From Burkholderiales bacterium (GTDB lineage: Bacteria; Pseudomonadota; Gammaproteobacteria; Burkholderiales; Burkholderiaceae_E), in NCBI GenBank assembly GCA_026399835.1, contig JAPLQE010000066.1, forward strand, positions 1 to 64,000: a stretch of DNA of 64,000 nucleotides, written 5' to 3'. The notes below the pieces were generated by a model, which was not told the origin of the DNA, ran no database searches, and saw nothing but the letters and a program-made list of their open reading frames with translations. Shown here piece after piece: positions 16,411-25,798 of the stretch. The position numbers and the translations under genes are program-made. Each line of letters starts with the position of its first letter. Position 1 is the stretch's first letter.

Positions 16411-17905
16411 GCCGGCGGCCCCGCCGCGCCACCCCAGCCTGCGCTCGCGCCTGCTGCGCCGGCTGCTGCCGCCGCTGCTCGCGCTGTTCGCGGTGTCCGG
16501 CACGCTGTCCTACCTGGGTGCCGACTATCACGCCAACTCGGTCCACGACCGCTGGCTGGTCGACTCGGCCGAGGCGCTCGCGCAGCGGGTGACGCTGGCG
16601 CGCGGCGCGCCCTCGCTCGACCTGCCCGAGGCCGCGCGCCAGATCCTGCAGTGGGACTCCTCAGACACCACCTGGTTCCAGGTGCACGGCGAGCAGAGCG
16701 GCCACATCGCCGGCCACACCGGCGTGCCCGGCCCCTCGCCGCGCGCGCCGATCGAGCGGCTGCGCCAGGCCCAGCTCTACGAGGGCTGGATCGCCGGGGC
16801 CCACGTGCGCGTGGCGAGCGTGCCGCTCGTGCTCGCCGGCGCCGGCGAGGCGATCGAGGTGCGGGTGGCCGAGACCCTGCGCAAGCGCCAGACCCTCGCC
16901 ACCGAGCTGCTGCTGTCGGTGCTGCTGCCGCAGCTGGTGCTGGTCGCCGTCGCCGGCGCGGTCATCTGGTTCACGCTGAAGAAGCTGCTCGCCCCGGTCG
17001 GCGAGGTGGCGCGGGCGCTGGAGGCGCAGACCCACCACTCGCTCGAGCCGGTCGACGACCGGGCGCTGCCGGCCGAGGTGGTGCCGCTCACGCATGCGAT
17101 GAACGCCCTGCTGCTCAGGCTGCGCGGCGCGCTCGCCGCGCAGCGCCACTTCATCGCCGATGCCGCGCACCAGCTTCGCACGCCGCTCACCGCGCTCAAG
17201 CTGCATGCCGACGAGGCCGCCCGCGAGACCGACCCGAAGCGGCTCGCGCCGGTCATCGCCGAGCTGCGTCATGCCGCCGACCGCGCGGTGCGGCTGTCGA
17301 ACCAGCTGCTGGCGCTGGCGCGCGCCGAGCCGAGCGCGCGGATCGCCGAGCCGCGCCGCTTCGAGCTGCGCGAGGTGGTGTTCGAGGCCGCCGGGCGCTG
17401 GGTGCCGGCCGCGCTGACGGCCGGGGCGGACCTGGGCTTCGCCGGCGCACCGGGCGAGGGCGAGCCGCCGCTCGAGGTGGTGGGCGATCCGGACCTGCTG
17501 GCCGAGGCGATCCACAACCTGCTCGACAACGCGCTCAAGTACTGCGGGCGCGGTGCCCGCATCACGGTGTCGGTCGACGCCGGCCCGGCCGACGAGGCGC
17601 GGGTGCGTGTGCTGGACGACGGACCCGGCATCGCGCCGGCCGACCGCCCCCGCGTGCTGGAGCGCTTCCACCGGAGCGCGCCCGGGGCCGGCGAGGGGGC
17701 GCCACTCGACCGCGCGACCGGGATCGGCCTGGGCCTGGCCATCGTGGCCGAGATCGTGCGCGGCCATGGCGGCGCGGTGCACATCGACGCCGGGCCCGGT
17801 GCCCGCGGCACCTGCGTGACGATCGGGCTGCCGCGGGTACCGCCCGTGTCCGCAGCCGGCGGCGACACGCCCCGGGAGCCGGTCCGCCGCAGCGCGACCG
17901 CCTAG
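16403..17905 (+). CDS. Sensor histidine kinase (TctE/QseC-like)
   Basis: 500 residues. Two membrane helices (about 20-38 and 172-193) flank a periplasmic sensor of ~130 residues of the 2CSK_N type. A HAMP-like linker leads to the H box FIADAAHQLRTPL (His256), an N box (HNLLDNALKY), and G boxes (DDGPGIAP, GIGLGLAIV). It phosphorylates the upstream response regulator. The genes overlap by 8 bases. The periplasmic part has scattered His residues that could sense metal (inference). Confidence 0.9.
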   Translation: MSEPAAPPRHPSLRSRLLRRLLPPLLALFAVSGTLSYLGADYHANSVHDRWLVDSAEALAQRVTLARGAPSLDLPEAARQILQWDSSDTTWFQVHGEQSGHIAGHTGVPGPSPRAPIERLRQAQLYEGWIAGAHVRVASVPLVLAGAGEAIEVRVAETLRKRQTLATELLLSVLLPQLVLVAVAGAVIWFTLKKLLAPVGEVARALEAQTHHSLEPVDDRALPAEVVPLTHAMNALLLRLRGALAAQRHFIADAAHQLRTPLTALKLHADEAARETDPKRLAPVIAELRHAADRAVRLSNQLLALARAEPSARIAEPRRFELREVVFEAAGRWVPAALTAGADLGFAGAPGEGEPPLEVVGDPDLLAEAIHNLLDNALKYCGRGARITVSVDAGPADEARVRVLDDGPGIAPADRPRVLERFHRSAPGAGEGAPLDRATGIGLGLAIVAEIVRGHGGAVHIDAGPGARGTCVTIGLPRVPPVSAAGGDTPREPVRRSATA

Positions 17906-17910
17906 GCGGT

Positions 17911-17931
17911 GCGCCGGGCGCGGCCCGGCGC
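17911..17931. terminator. Hairpin between convergent kinase and UxaA-type genes
   Basis: Arms gcgccggg (17911-17918) and cccggcgc (17924-17931) around a five-base loop, in the 34-base gap between two convergent genes. It has no T run on either side, so a bidirectional terminator is likely but not proven. Confidence 0.5.
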
Positions 17932-17939
17932 GGCGGACC

Positions 17940-19475
17940 TCACATCACCGCGCCCAGGTACCAGGGCACGAACTCCTCCTGGCCGATGCCGAGCGCCTCG
18001 CTCTTGCTCGGCTCGCCCGAGGCGACCCGCAGCACCAGCTCGAAGATCTCGCGGCCCTTCTGCTGCACCGTGACCGTCCCGTCGACGATCTCGCCGCAGT
18101 TGACGTCCATGTCGTCGGTCATCCGCTCGTAGAGCGGGGTGTTGGTCGCGAGCTTGATCGAGGGGCTCGGCTTGCAGCCGTAGACCGAGCCGCGCCCGGT
18201 GGTGAAGCACACCAGGTTGGCGCCGCCGGCGACCTGCCCGGTGGCCGACACCGGGTCGTAGCCGGGCGTGTCCATGAAGACGAAGCCCTTGGTGGTGACC
18301 GGTGCGGCGTACTCGAAGACGTCGACCAGATTGGTCGTGCCGCCCTTGGCGACCGCGCCGAGCGACTTCTCGAGGATGGTGGTCAGCCCGCCCGCCTTGT
18401 TGCCCGGCGACGGGTTGTTGTCCATCGAACCCTCGTTGCGCTCGCAGTAGCCCTCCCACCACTTGATGCGGGTGATCAGCTTGTCGGCCACCGCCTGCGA
18501 GACCGCGCGGCGCGTCAGCAGGTGCTCGGCGCCGTAGATCTCGGGCGTCTCGGACAGGATCACCGTGCCGCCGTGCGCCACCAGCAGGTCGCAGGCCGCG
18601 CCGAGCGCCGGGTTGGCGGTGATGCCCGAGTAGCCGTCGGAGCCGCCGCACTGCAGGCCGATGGTGATGTGGCTGGCCGGCACGCGGCTGCGGACGAGCC
18701 TGTTCGCATGCGGCAGCATGGTCTCGACGGCCGCCACCGCGGCGGCCACGGTCTTCTTCGTGCCGCCCGAGTCCTGGATGATCAGCGGCTCGAGCAGCGG
18801 GCCCTTCTCCAGCCCTTCGGCGGCGAACAGCGCGTCCATCTGGTTGCCCTCGCAGCCCAGCCCGATGATCACGATGCCCGAGAAGTTCACGTGGCGGGTG
18901 TAGCCGGCGATGGTCCGGCGCAGCACGTCCATGCCCTTGCCGTTGGAGTCCATCCCGCAGCCCACGCTGTGGGTGATCGGCACGATGCCGTCGACGTTCG
19001 GGAAGGCGGCGAGGCGCTCGGGCGTGAAGTGCGCGGCGACGAACTTCGACACGCTGGCCGAGCAGTTCACCGTCGAGACCACGCCGATGTAGTTGCGCGT
19101 GGCGACGCGGCCGTCGGGGCGCACGTAGCCCATGAAGGTCGCCGGCTCGGCGGGCGCCGCCACCGGCTTGACGTCGACGCCCACGGCGTAGTCGCGCGCG
19201 AAGGCCTCGAACGCGAGGTTGTGGGTGTGCACATGCTGCCCGGGCCGGATGTCCTGGGTCGCGAAGCCGATGATCTGGCCGTAGCGGCGGACCGGCTGCC
19301 CCTTGGCGACCGCCTTCGTGGCGAGCTTGTGACCGGGCGGCACGGCGTCGACGCAGACGAGGTCCTCGTCCGCCACCTTGGCACCGGGCTGCAGCGGCCG
19401 CGTGGCGATCACCACGTCGTCGATCGGATTCAGGCGCAGGACGGGTTTCTTGATGACTTGGATGGTGGCGCTCAT
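17940..19475 (-). CDS. UxaA/GarD-family sugar-acid dehydratase
   Basis: 511 residues. The N-terminal ~90 residues form a SAF domain (NPIDDVVIATRPLQPG). The rest is the altronate/galactarate dehydratase core with GYVRPDGRVATRNYIGVVSTVNCS, HSVGCGMDSNGKG, IGLGCEGNQ and LQCGGSDGYSG motifs. The family dehydrates aldonic or aldaric acids (altronate, galactarate) using Fe/Mn. It is last in an operon after two enolase-superfamily enzymes and a TRAP transporter, so it should act on an imported sugar acid or a product of it. An AGGGAG ribosome site precedes the ATG by about 7 bases. Confidence 0.88.
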   Translation of the reverse strand: MSATIQVIKKPVLRLNPIDDVVIATRPLQPGAKVADEDLVCVDAVPPGHKLATKAVAKGQPVRRYGQIIGFATQDIRPGQHVHTHNLAFEAFARDYAVGVDVKPVAAPAEPATFMGYVRPDGRVATRNYIGVVSTVNCSASVSKFVAAHFTPERLAAFPNVDGIVPITHSVGCGMDSNGKGMDVLRRTIAGYTRHVNFSGIVIIGLGCEGNQMDALFAAEGLEKGPLLEPLIIQDSGGTKKTVAAAVAAVETMLPHANRLVRSRVPASHITIGLQCGGSDGYSGITANPALGAACDLLVAHGGTVILSETPEIYGAEHLLTRRAVSQAVADKLITRIKWWEGYCERNEGSMDNNPSPGNKAGGLTTILEKSLGAVAKGGTTNLVDVFEYAAPVTTKGFVFMDTPGYDPVSATGQVAGGANLVCFTTGRGSVYGCKPSPSIKLATNTPLYERMTDDMDVNCGEIVDGTVTVQQKGREIFELVLRVASGEPSKSEALGIGQEEFVPWYLGAVM

Positions 19476-19578
19476 GGCGGTCTCCCTGCGATGTCGTCGT
19501 CGGTGCGGAAGCCGTGATTATCGCGCGATCCCGGCCGCGGCCCGGCGTCGGGCCTGGTCGCGACGCTGCGCGTCGGGC

Positions 19579-20853
19579 TCAGTGGTTGAGCACCCTCGGT
19601 AGCCAGACGGACAGCGCCGGCACGTAGGTCAGCACCATCAGCGCCGCGATCAGCGCCAGCACGAACGGCCCGATCTCCTTGACGATCAGGCCCAGGTGCG
19701 TGCGCGAGACCGAGCTCGCGACGAACACCAGCACGCCCACCGGCGGCGTGATCTGGCCGATCACCAGGTTCACCAGCAGCACGATGCCGAAGTGCAGCAG
19801 GTCGATGCCCACCGCATTGAGCAGCGGGATCAGGATCGGCACCAGGATGATCATGATCGCCAGCGTCTCCATGAACATGCCGGCGACCAGCAGCGCCGCG
19901 TTCAGGATCAGCAGGATCACCCAGGGCTCGCTCGATACCGAGGTCAGCAGCGCGGCGACCTTCTGCGGCGCCTGCTCCACGCCCAGGATCCAGCCGAAGG
20001 GCGCGGCGCCGGCGGCGATGATCAGGATCGCAGCGGTCTCGCGGCCGGTGGCCAGCAGGATCGCCGGCAGCCCCTTCCAGGTCAGCGTGCCGTAGACGAA
20101 GAGGCCCACGATCAGCGAGTACGCGCAGGCGACCGCCGCGATCTCGGTCGCGGTGAACACGCCCATCCGGAAGCCCACCAGGATCAGCACCGGCATGGCC
20201 AGCGCCCACAGCGCGTCCTTGAACGCCTGCCACAGCCGCGCGCCGCTGAAGGCCGCATCCTTCGGGAAGTTGCGTTTCTTCGCGGTCCAGGCGATGACCG
20301 CCATCATCGCGCCGGCCATCACGATGCCCGGGATCAGGCCGGCGATGAACAGGTCGCCCAGCGAGACGTTGGCCTGCCAGGCGTAGATCACCATCAGGAT
20401 CGACGGCGGGATGATCGGCCCGAGCGTGGCCGCGGCCGCGCACACCGCGGCCGCGAAGCCGCGCCCGTAGCCGGCCTCGGTGAGCTGCGGCACGAAGACG
20501 CGCGAGGTCGCCGCGCAGTCGGCCACCGATGAGCCGGAGATGCCCGACAGGAACACGTTGCCGACGATGGCGGTCTGCGCCAGGCCGCCGCGGATGTGGC
20601 CGACGAAGGCGCGGGTGAAGGCGAACAGCCGCTCGCTGATGCCCGACTCGTTCATCAGCGCGCCGGCCAGCGTGAACAGCGGCACCGCCAGCAGCGGGAA
20701 GGACTGCACGCTGGTGGCCACGCGCTGCGCGGCCACCGACACCGGGATGCCGTCGATCGCGATCACCAGGATCGCCGAGCCGAGCATCGCGAAGCCGATC
20801 GGCACGCCGACCACCAGGAGCAGCACGAACACGCACAGCAGGATCGTGAGCAT
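19579..20853 (-). CDS. dctM: TRAP transporter large permease DctM
   Basis: 424 residues with about 12 membrane segments and the DctM signatures (FPLLAVPLFTLAGALMNESGI, GGLAQTAIVGNVFLSGISGSSVAD, GPIIPPSILMVIYAW, ITPPVGVLVF). It is the Na+-coupled transport channel working with the DctQ gene 9 bases upstream and the DctP gene before it. The operon probably brings in the substrate of the flanking enolase-superfamily and UxaA-type dehydratases. Confidence 0.93.
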   Translation of the reverse strand: MLTILLCVFVLLLVVGVPIGFAMLGSAILVIAIDGIPVSVAAQRVATSVQSFPLLAVPLFTLAGALMNESGISERLFAFTRAFVGHIRGGLAQTAIVGNVFLSGISGSSVADCAATSRVFVPQLTEAGYGRGFAAAVCAAAATLGPIIPPSILMVIYAWQANVSLGDLFIAGLIPGIVMAGAMMAVIAWTAKKRNFPKDAAFSGARLWQAFKDALWALAMPVLILVGFRMGVFTATEIAAVACAYSLIVGLFVYGTLTWKGLPAILLATGRETAAILIIAAGAAPFGWILGVEQAPQKVAALLTSVSSEPWVILLILNAALLVAGMFMETLAIMIILVPILIPLLNAVGIDLLHFGIVLLVNLVIGQITPPVGVLVFVASSVSRTHLGLIVKEIGPFVLALIAALMVLTYVPALSVWLPRVLNH

Positions 20854-20862
20854 CGCGCCGCC

Positions 20863-21384
20863 TCAGGCCTCGGCCGAGTCGATCACCGACTCGGTGGCGT
20901 TGCGAAAGACCGCCTCCGGGCCTTCGTCGACCAGGATCATCGCGGCGTGGAAGAGGGTCAGCGCGAAGCCGATCGGCATCGCGACGAAGATCCAGGCCAC
21001 CGAGTAGCCGAGCATCGGGGTCATGCTCGAGGCGACGTTCGAGGTGTGCGACCAGCCGGCGTAGATGGCCGCGACGAAGATCACCGCCGACGCGGCGCAG
21101 GCGAGCACGCCGCAGACGCGGTGGCCCGTCGCGCCCAGCCTGAGGATCAGCACGTCGATGCGGATGTGCATCCGCGATCGCAGCGCCGAGGGGACGCCGA
21201 GCATCACCGCCCAGACGAAGACCGTGACCACGAACTCCTCGGACCAGGTGAGCGGGTCGTTGAAGACGTAGCGCAGGATCACGCCCAGGCCGAGCAGCAC
21301 GGCCATCACGGCGACGATGACCGTCACCCCCCAATCCTCGAGCCGCGCCAGCGCGCGGTCGAGGGTCCTCAGGCCGTGCATCAT
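20863..21384 (-). CDS. dctQ: TRAP transporter small permease DctQ
   Basis: 173 residues with four membrane helices and the DctQ core (VILRYVFNDPLTWSEEFVVTVFVWAVMLG, then RSRMHIRIDVL). It scaffolds DctM. Two consecutive ATG codons begin the frame. It starts 18 bases after dctP, with no hairpin between them, unlike the other two TRAP operons in this window. Confidence 0.9.
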   Translation of the reverse strand: MMHGLRTLDRALARLEDWGVTVIVAVMAVLLGLGVILRYVFNDPLTWSEEFVVTVFVWAVMLGVPSALRSRMHIRIDVLILRLGATGHRVCGVLACAASAVIFVAAIYAGWSHTSNVASSMTPMLGYSVAWIFVAMPIGFALTLFHAAMILVDEGPEAVFRNATESVIDSAEA

Positions 21385-21402
21385 CGCCTCACCGGCTCCG
21401 GA

Positions 21403-22422
21403 TCACTTGCCGCCGCGCAGCTTGTCGATCTCGGCACGCATGCGCTTCCAGTGCTCGGCGCCCCAGCGGGCCTCGAGCTTCGGGTAGACCGCGTTCATCT
21501 TCTGCGCGAACGCGTCGCGGTCCGGGTTGTCGATGATCTTGATCTTCGGCGACTTGCGGATCTCCTCGAGCATCGACACCTCGCGGCCCTGCTGGGCGAC
21601 GGTGTTCTTGGCGGACGCCGCGGCGGCCTCGTCGAGCATCAGCTTCTGCAGCTCGGGCTTGAGCTTCTCGAAGCTCGCGCGGTTGATGAGGATGGTGTTG
21701 TTCTGCAGCATGTGCCGGCTCATCGACAGCACGCCCTGCACCTCGTAGAACTTGCGCGAGAAGATCGTCGGGATCGGGTTCTCCTGGCCGTCGACGGTCT
21801 TCTGCTGCAGCGCGGTGTACACCTCGCCGAACGGGATCGGCGTGGGGGCCGCGCCGAAGCCGCGCACCATCTCCACCCAGATCGGCGACTCGGGCACGCG
21901 CACCTTCAGGCCCGCCATGTCCTCGGGCTTGCGCACCTCCTTGGTGGAGAAGGTGAAGTTGCGCCAGCCCCAGTACCAGATCTTGGTCAGCGGCACGATG
22001 TTGTGCTTGTCGCGCAGCTCGTCCCACAGCGGCTGCAGGGCCGGGCCGGTGATGATGGTCTCGGCTTCCTTCCAGTCGCGCCACAGGAACGGGGCGCTGG
22101 GCATCTCGAAGGCCGGCACCAGGGTGTTCATCGTCGGCATCGACGGCGTGGAGATGTCCAGCGCGCCGGACTTGAGCTGCTGCAGCAGGTCGACTTCCTT
22201 GCCGAGCTGCTCGGACGGGAAGACGCGGATGACGAGCTGGCCGTTCGACTTCTTCGTGACGTTGTCGGCGAACTCCTGGTACAGGTCGAAGGCGACCTCG
22301 CCGGGGTTGTTCGCATGGCCGAAGCGCAGCGTGGTCTGCGCGGACGCGCCGAAGGCGGCGGCCGCGAGCGCGGCGGCCGCGGCAAAACGCACAAGCGGGA
22401 CCAGGGGGGTCAGGGGTCTCAT
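21403..22422 (-). CDS. dctP: TRAP transporter substrate-binding protein DctP
   Basis: 339 residues. A Sec signal peptide (RFAAAAALAAAAFGASAQ) precedes a DctP fold with LRFGHANNPGEVAFDLYQEFADNV, LRVPESPIWVEMVRGFGAAPTPIPFGEVYTAL and GQENPIPTI. The conserved Arg in the LRVP strand binds the ligand carboxylate in known family members. Located between the enolase-superfamily genes and dctQM, so the ligand is probably the sugar acid those enzymes use. Confidence 0.92.
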   Translation of the reverse strand: MRPLTPLVPLVRFAAAAALAAAAFGASAQTTLRFGHANNPGEVAFDLYQEFADNVTKKSNGQLVIRVFPSEQLGKEVDLLQQLKSGALDISTPSMPTMNTLVPAFEMPSAPFLWRDWKEAETIITGPALQPLWDELRDKHNIVPLTKIWYWGWRNFTFSTKEVRKPEDMAGLKVRVPESPIWVEMVRGFGAAPTPIPFGEVYTALQQKTVDGQENPIPTIFSRKFYEVQGVLSMSRHMLQNNTILINRASFEKLKPELQKLMLDEAAAASAKNTVAQQGREVSMLEEIRKSPKIKIIDNPDRDAFAQKMNAVYPKLEARWGAEHWKRMRAEIDKLRGGK

Positions 22423-22471
22423 CGGGGGTCTCCTCCTCGTTGGGGGTGTGCTGTCGCGCCGCGAGTATGGA

Positions 22472-23638
22472 TCACTCGAAGACGTGGAGCGCGGTGCGGT
22501 GTCTCGAGATGAAATCCCAGTCGTAGGTCACGCCCAGCCCCGACCCCTCGGGCACGCCGACCGTGCCGTCGGCGCCGACACAGTCGAGCTGGTCGCTGTA
22601 GCCGCAGGCGTAGACCGGCGCCACCGCGTTGGGGCAGTCCGGGCCGACCAGCGCGACCTCGTAGTAGTTGCTGTTGCGCATCGCGGACATCAGGTGCCGG
22701 TGCGCGGGGCCGCTGGCGTGGATCTCGCAGTCCAGCCCGAGCGACTCGGCCATGTGCGCGATCTTCAGCGAGCCGGTGATGCCCATGTCGTACTCCGGGT
22801 CGACCCGGACGAAGTCGGTGCCGCCGGCCAGCACGAAGTCGGCCTTGGGCTCGACGCCGCGCACATGCTCGGTCATCAGCAGCGGCGTCTTCAGCATCTC
22901 GCGCAGGCGCTTGTGGGCGAACGCCGAGGTGCCGCCGTCGCGGTACGGGTCCTCGTACCAGAAGTAGCCGGCGTCGTCGCAGGCGCGTCCGACGTACAGC
23001 GCGTCGGCGAAGGTGCGCAGCTCGCAGGCCGGGTCGAGCATCAGCGTCATCCGCGAGCCGACGTGCTTGGCGAGGTGCAGCACGTTCTCGGCCTCCTCGC
23101 GCGCGTTGCCGTCGTTCCAGCCGTGGACCTTGAAGGCGCGGTAGCCCAGGTCGTGGCAGTGCTCGGCGAAGGCGACGAAGGCCTCCTTGCTGTCGAGGCC
23201 GCCGGCGCGGTCGGCGTGGTAGGTGCTCGCGTAGGCGGGCAGCCGCTTCCGGTAGCCGCCGAGCAGCTCGGCGATCGATGCGCCGTAGTGCCGGCCCGCC
23301 CAGTCCCACAGCGCGATGTCGATCGGGCCGTGGCCCATGTGGTCGAACTGCCGGATGTCGCGCTTGAGGTCCTCGTAGATCGCGATCCGCTCGCGAGCGT
23401 CCTTGCCCACGATCCGCGGGCACAGCATCAGCGCCTGCCCGAGCGAGGACTTCGTCGCCACCCACTGTGCGACGTACTCGCCGCGGCCGCCGTCGGCGGT
23501 GTGGATGACGACCGCGAACTTGGCGACGCGGATCGCGCTGCCGCGCTTGAAGGTGATGGTCTGCGCGACGCCGTCGCGCGCGAGGTTCGCGGCCTCGAAG
23601 TCGAACTCGTGGACTTCGACGCGGGTGATCCGGCTCAT
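22472..23638 (-). CDS. Enolase-superfamily (mandelate racemase-like) acid-sugar dehydratase, copy 1
   Basis: 388 residues. A capping domain (1-130) precedes the barrel. At the usual K-x-K site it reads Lys170-Val-His172 (FKVHGWNDGN). Metal ligands are probably Asp202 (LDPAC), Glu229 (WYEDPYRD) and Glu257 (MTEHVRG); His307 (EIHASGPAH) with Asp280 is a candidate His-Asp dyad. It is a clear paralogue of the gene 13 bases upstream. The K-x-H form is not one I can tie to a specific known reaction; acid-sugar dehydration is the best guess from operon context (TRAP transporter, UxaA-type enzyme). Confidence 0.82.
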   Translation of the reverse strand: MSRITRVEVHEFDFEAANLARDGVAQTITFKRGSAIRVAKFAVVIHTADGGRGEYVAQWVATKSSLGQALMLCPRIVGKDARERIAIYEDLKRDIRQFDHMGHGPIDIALWDWAGRHYGASIAELLGGYRKRLPAYASTYHADRAGGLDSKEAFVAFAEHCHDLGYRAFKVHGWNDGNAREEAENVLHLAKHVGSRMTLMLDPACELRTFADALYVGRACDDAGYFWYEDPYRDGGTSAFAHKRLREMLKTPLLMTEHVRGVEPKADFVLAGGTDFVRVDPEYDMGITGSLKIAHMAESLGLDCEIHASGPAHRHLMSAMRNSNYYEVALVGPDCPNAVAPVYACGYSDQLDCVGADGTVGVPEGSGLGVTYDWDFISRHRTALHVFE

Positions 23639-23651
23639 GGTCTCGGCTCCG

Positions 23652-24836
23652 TCACAGGGTGTAGGTCTTCGCATCGAACGCGTGGCGCTCGATGAAGTCC
23701 CAGTCGTAGGTCACGCCCAGGCCCGGGCCCGCGGGCACCGGCACGCGGCCGTCGTCGCCGAGCGCGGATTCCTGGTCGCTGTAGCCGCAGGCGTAGACCG
23801 GCGGGATCAGGTTCGGCATGCCGGGGCCGACCAGCGCCAGCTCGTACATGTGGGTGTTCCGGATCGCGGCGACGCAGGCACGGTGCGCGGGGCCGGGCGC
23901 GTGCACCTGCACGTCGATGCCCAGTCCCTCGGCAATGTGCGCGCACTTCATCGCGCCGGTGATGCCGAGGTCGTACTCGGGGTCGATGTGGAACAGGTCG
24001 CAGGCGCCGGCGATCGCGTAGGCGGCCTTGCGCTCCGGGCCGCGAGCGTGCTCGGTGACCATCAGCGGGGTCTTGATCTTCTGGCGGATGATCTGCGAGC
24101 CGGTCATCGACACGCCCGAGTCGCGGTACGGGTCCTCGTACCAGAGCGCGTCGATCTCGTCGCAGACATGGCCGAGCCGCAGCGCCTCGAGGTGGGTGCG
24201 GATCTGGCAGCCCGGGTCGTACATCACGTGGATGCGGTCGCCGACCGCGCGGCGCACCGCGCGCAGCGTCGCCGACTCGCGCCGCACGTCGCCGTCGTGC
24301 CAGCCATGGATCTTGAAGCCCGCGAAGCCGCGGTCCGCACACGCCGCCGCGTACTCGCCGAAGGCCTCCGGCGAGTCCAGCCCGCCCGGGTCGTCCTGGC
24401 CGTGGTGGGTGCTCGCGTAGACCGGCAGCCGGTCCTTGTACGCGCCGAGCATCGTCGCCACCGACATGCCGTACTTGCGGCCGACCAGATCCCAGAGCGC
24501 GATGTCGAGCGGGCCGTGGCCCATGCCGTCGTACGCGCGCAGTTCGCGCTTGAGGTCGTCGTAGATCGCCTCGCGGTGCTCGGGGTCGCGCCCGAGCAGG
24601 TGGGGCGCGATCATGTTCGTCTGGCCGAGCGCGCTGTACGTGCCGACCCAGTGGGTCACGTACTCGCCGGTCAGCCCGTCGTCGGTGCGCACCCGCACCG
24701 CGTAGCGCATGACCTTCAGCGACGCGCCCTTCTGGTACTGCAGGTTGCTCACGCCCATCGCGGCATGCGCGCCGAGCCCGAGGTCGGGGACCTCGAAGGT
24801 GAACGGGACGACCCTCACTTGCGTGATGCGCGACAT
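23652..24836 (-). CDS. Enolase-superfamily (mandelate racemase-like) acid-sugar dehydratase, copy 2
   Basis: 394 residues, collinear with the next gene and sharing its motifs: FKIHGWHDGD (K-x-H), MYDPGCQ, LWYEDPYRDSG, MVTEHARG, HIDPEYDLGITGAMK and VHAPGPAH. The shared DPEYD-GITG and GYSDQ blocks show a recent common ancestor. It is the first gene of the minus-strand operon, with AGGAGA 5-10 bases before the ATG and an IclR-type palindrome about 100 bases upstream. The two copies may form a heteromer or act on epimeric substrates (inference). Confidence 0.82.
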   Translation of the reverse strand: MSRITQVRVVPFTFEVPDLGLGAHAAMGVSNLQYQKGASLKVMRYAVRVRTDDGLTGEYVTHWVGTYSALGQTNMIAPHLLGRDPEHREAIYDDLKRELRAYDGMGHGPLDIALWDLVGRKYGMSVATMLGAYKDRLPVYASTHHGQDDPGGLDSPEAFGEYAAACADRGFAGFKIHGWHDGDVRRESATLRAVRRAVGDRIHVMYDPGCQIRTHLEALRLGHVCDEIDALWYEDPYRDSGVSMTGSQIIRQKIKTPLMVTEHARGPERKAAYAIAGACDLFHIDPEYDLGITGAMKCAHIAEGLGIDVQVHAPGPAHRACVAAIRNTHMYELALVGPGMPNLIPPVYACGYSDQESALGDDGRVPVPAGPGLGVTYDWDFIERHAFDAKTYTL

Positions 24837-24908
24837 GCTGTCTCCTCCATGGTGCTCGTTCTTATTCGTGGCTGCCCGCATCGCCCGGCGGGCCGCACCG
24901 TGGGGCGA

Positions 24909-24937
24909 GTTGTAACCCGTCCCGCGAAGGCCGACAA
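24909..24937 (-). promoter_or_regulatory. Candidate promoter of the minus-strand enolase/TRAP/UxaA operon
   Basis: On the minus strand TTGTCG (24937-24932) and TACAAC (24914-24909) are separated by 17 bases. Each matches the sigma70 boxes at 4 of 6 positions. The start codon lies about 70 bases downstream. The IclR-type palindrome ends one base upstream of the -35 box. Confidence 0.55.
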
Positions 24938-24938
24938 T

Positions 24939-24958
24939 GTTGTTCGATATCGAACAAC
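24939..24958. promoter_or_regulatory. Perfect 20-bp palindrome, IclR operator 1
   Basis: The sequence gttgttcgatatcgaacaac is a perfect inverted repeat, located between the minus-strand operon and the iclR-family gene. A near-identical copy (one central change) is at 25864-25883 in front of the second TRAP operon. The size and symmetry suit an IclR dimer-of-dimers site. Confidence 0.75.
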
Positions 24959-25033
24959 CGAGTTGCGCCGGATGGAACTCGAATCCTCTGCCTGGACGCT
25001 CGTGCCGCCGCCGCGCCTGCCCGGTGCGGTCCG

Positions 25034-25798
25034 ATGAGCTCGCTCGAGAAGGGCCTGCGCGCGCTCGCGCTGATGTCCCCGGACCGGCCCCGGCTGCGGG
25101 TCTCCGAGGTGGCCGAGGCGCTGTCGATTCCCAAGAGCTCGGCCTCGCGGCTGCTGTCGACGCTCGACCGTCACGGCTTCCTCGAGCGCGGCCCGCGCCA
25201 CGCCGGCTTCGAGGCCGGCTTCGAGCTGCAGCGGCTCGGCCGGATGTACCGGGCCGGCGACGCGGTCACCGAGATGGCCGACGACGCGATGCGCGACCTG
25301 GTCGCCCGCCATCCCGTCACCGGCTACCTCGCCTACCTCGACGGGCTGGAGACGATCATCGTCCGGGTCCGGGAGAGCCCGGTGCCGGTGCGCTACGTCA
25401 TCTCCGAGGGGACGCGGCTGCCGGCCTTCGTCACCGCGATCGGCAAGGCGCTGCTGATGCGGCTCGACTCGCAGCAGCTGCTCGCGCTGCTGCCGGAGCG
25501 CCTGGTGCACCGGCCGCTGTCGGTGTCGATCACCCGCGCGGCGCTGCTGCGCGAGCTGGCCGAGGCGCGCGAGCGGGGCTGGACCGAGCTGGTCGACAGC
25601 GCCGACCGTGGCATCGGCGCGGCGGCGGTGGCCATCGGCGCGCCGCAGGGCCGCACGATCGGCGTGGCGCTGAGCTGGATGCGGCGCGACATGACGCGCC
25701 CGCGCCACCGGCGGGCGGTCGCCGAGCTGCTGTCGGCCGCGCGTACCGTCGGCCGCCGGGTCCGGGATACCTACTGGCTGCCGCCCGAGGAGCGTTGA
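25034..25798 (+). CDS. IclR-family transcriptional regulator
   Basis: 254 residues. An N-terminal winged helix (EKGLRALALMSPDRPRLRVSEVAEALSIPKSSASRLLSTLDRHGFLER across separate helices, about 4-52) is followed by the IclR effector domain with PAFVTAIGKALL and ERGWTELVDSADRGIGAAAVAIGAPQG. It probably senses a small carboxylic acid and controls both arms of the locus. It sits between two copies of a 20-bp palindrome, 76 bases after the first. The second copy follows its stop by 66 bases. Confidence 0.93.
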   Translation: MSSLEKGLRALALMSPDRPRLRVSEVAEALSIPKSSASRLLSTLDRHGFLERGPRHAGFEAGFELQRLGRMYRAGDAVTEMADDAMRDLVARHPVTGYLAYLDGLETIIVRVRESPVPVRYVISEGTRLPAFVTAIGKALLMRLDSQQLLALLPERLVHRPLSVSITRAALLRELAEARERGWTELVDSADRGIGAAAVAIGAPQGRTIGVALSWMRRDMTRPRHRRAVAELLSAARTVGRRVRDTYWLPPEER

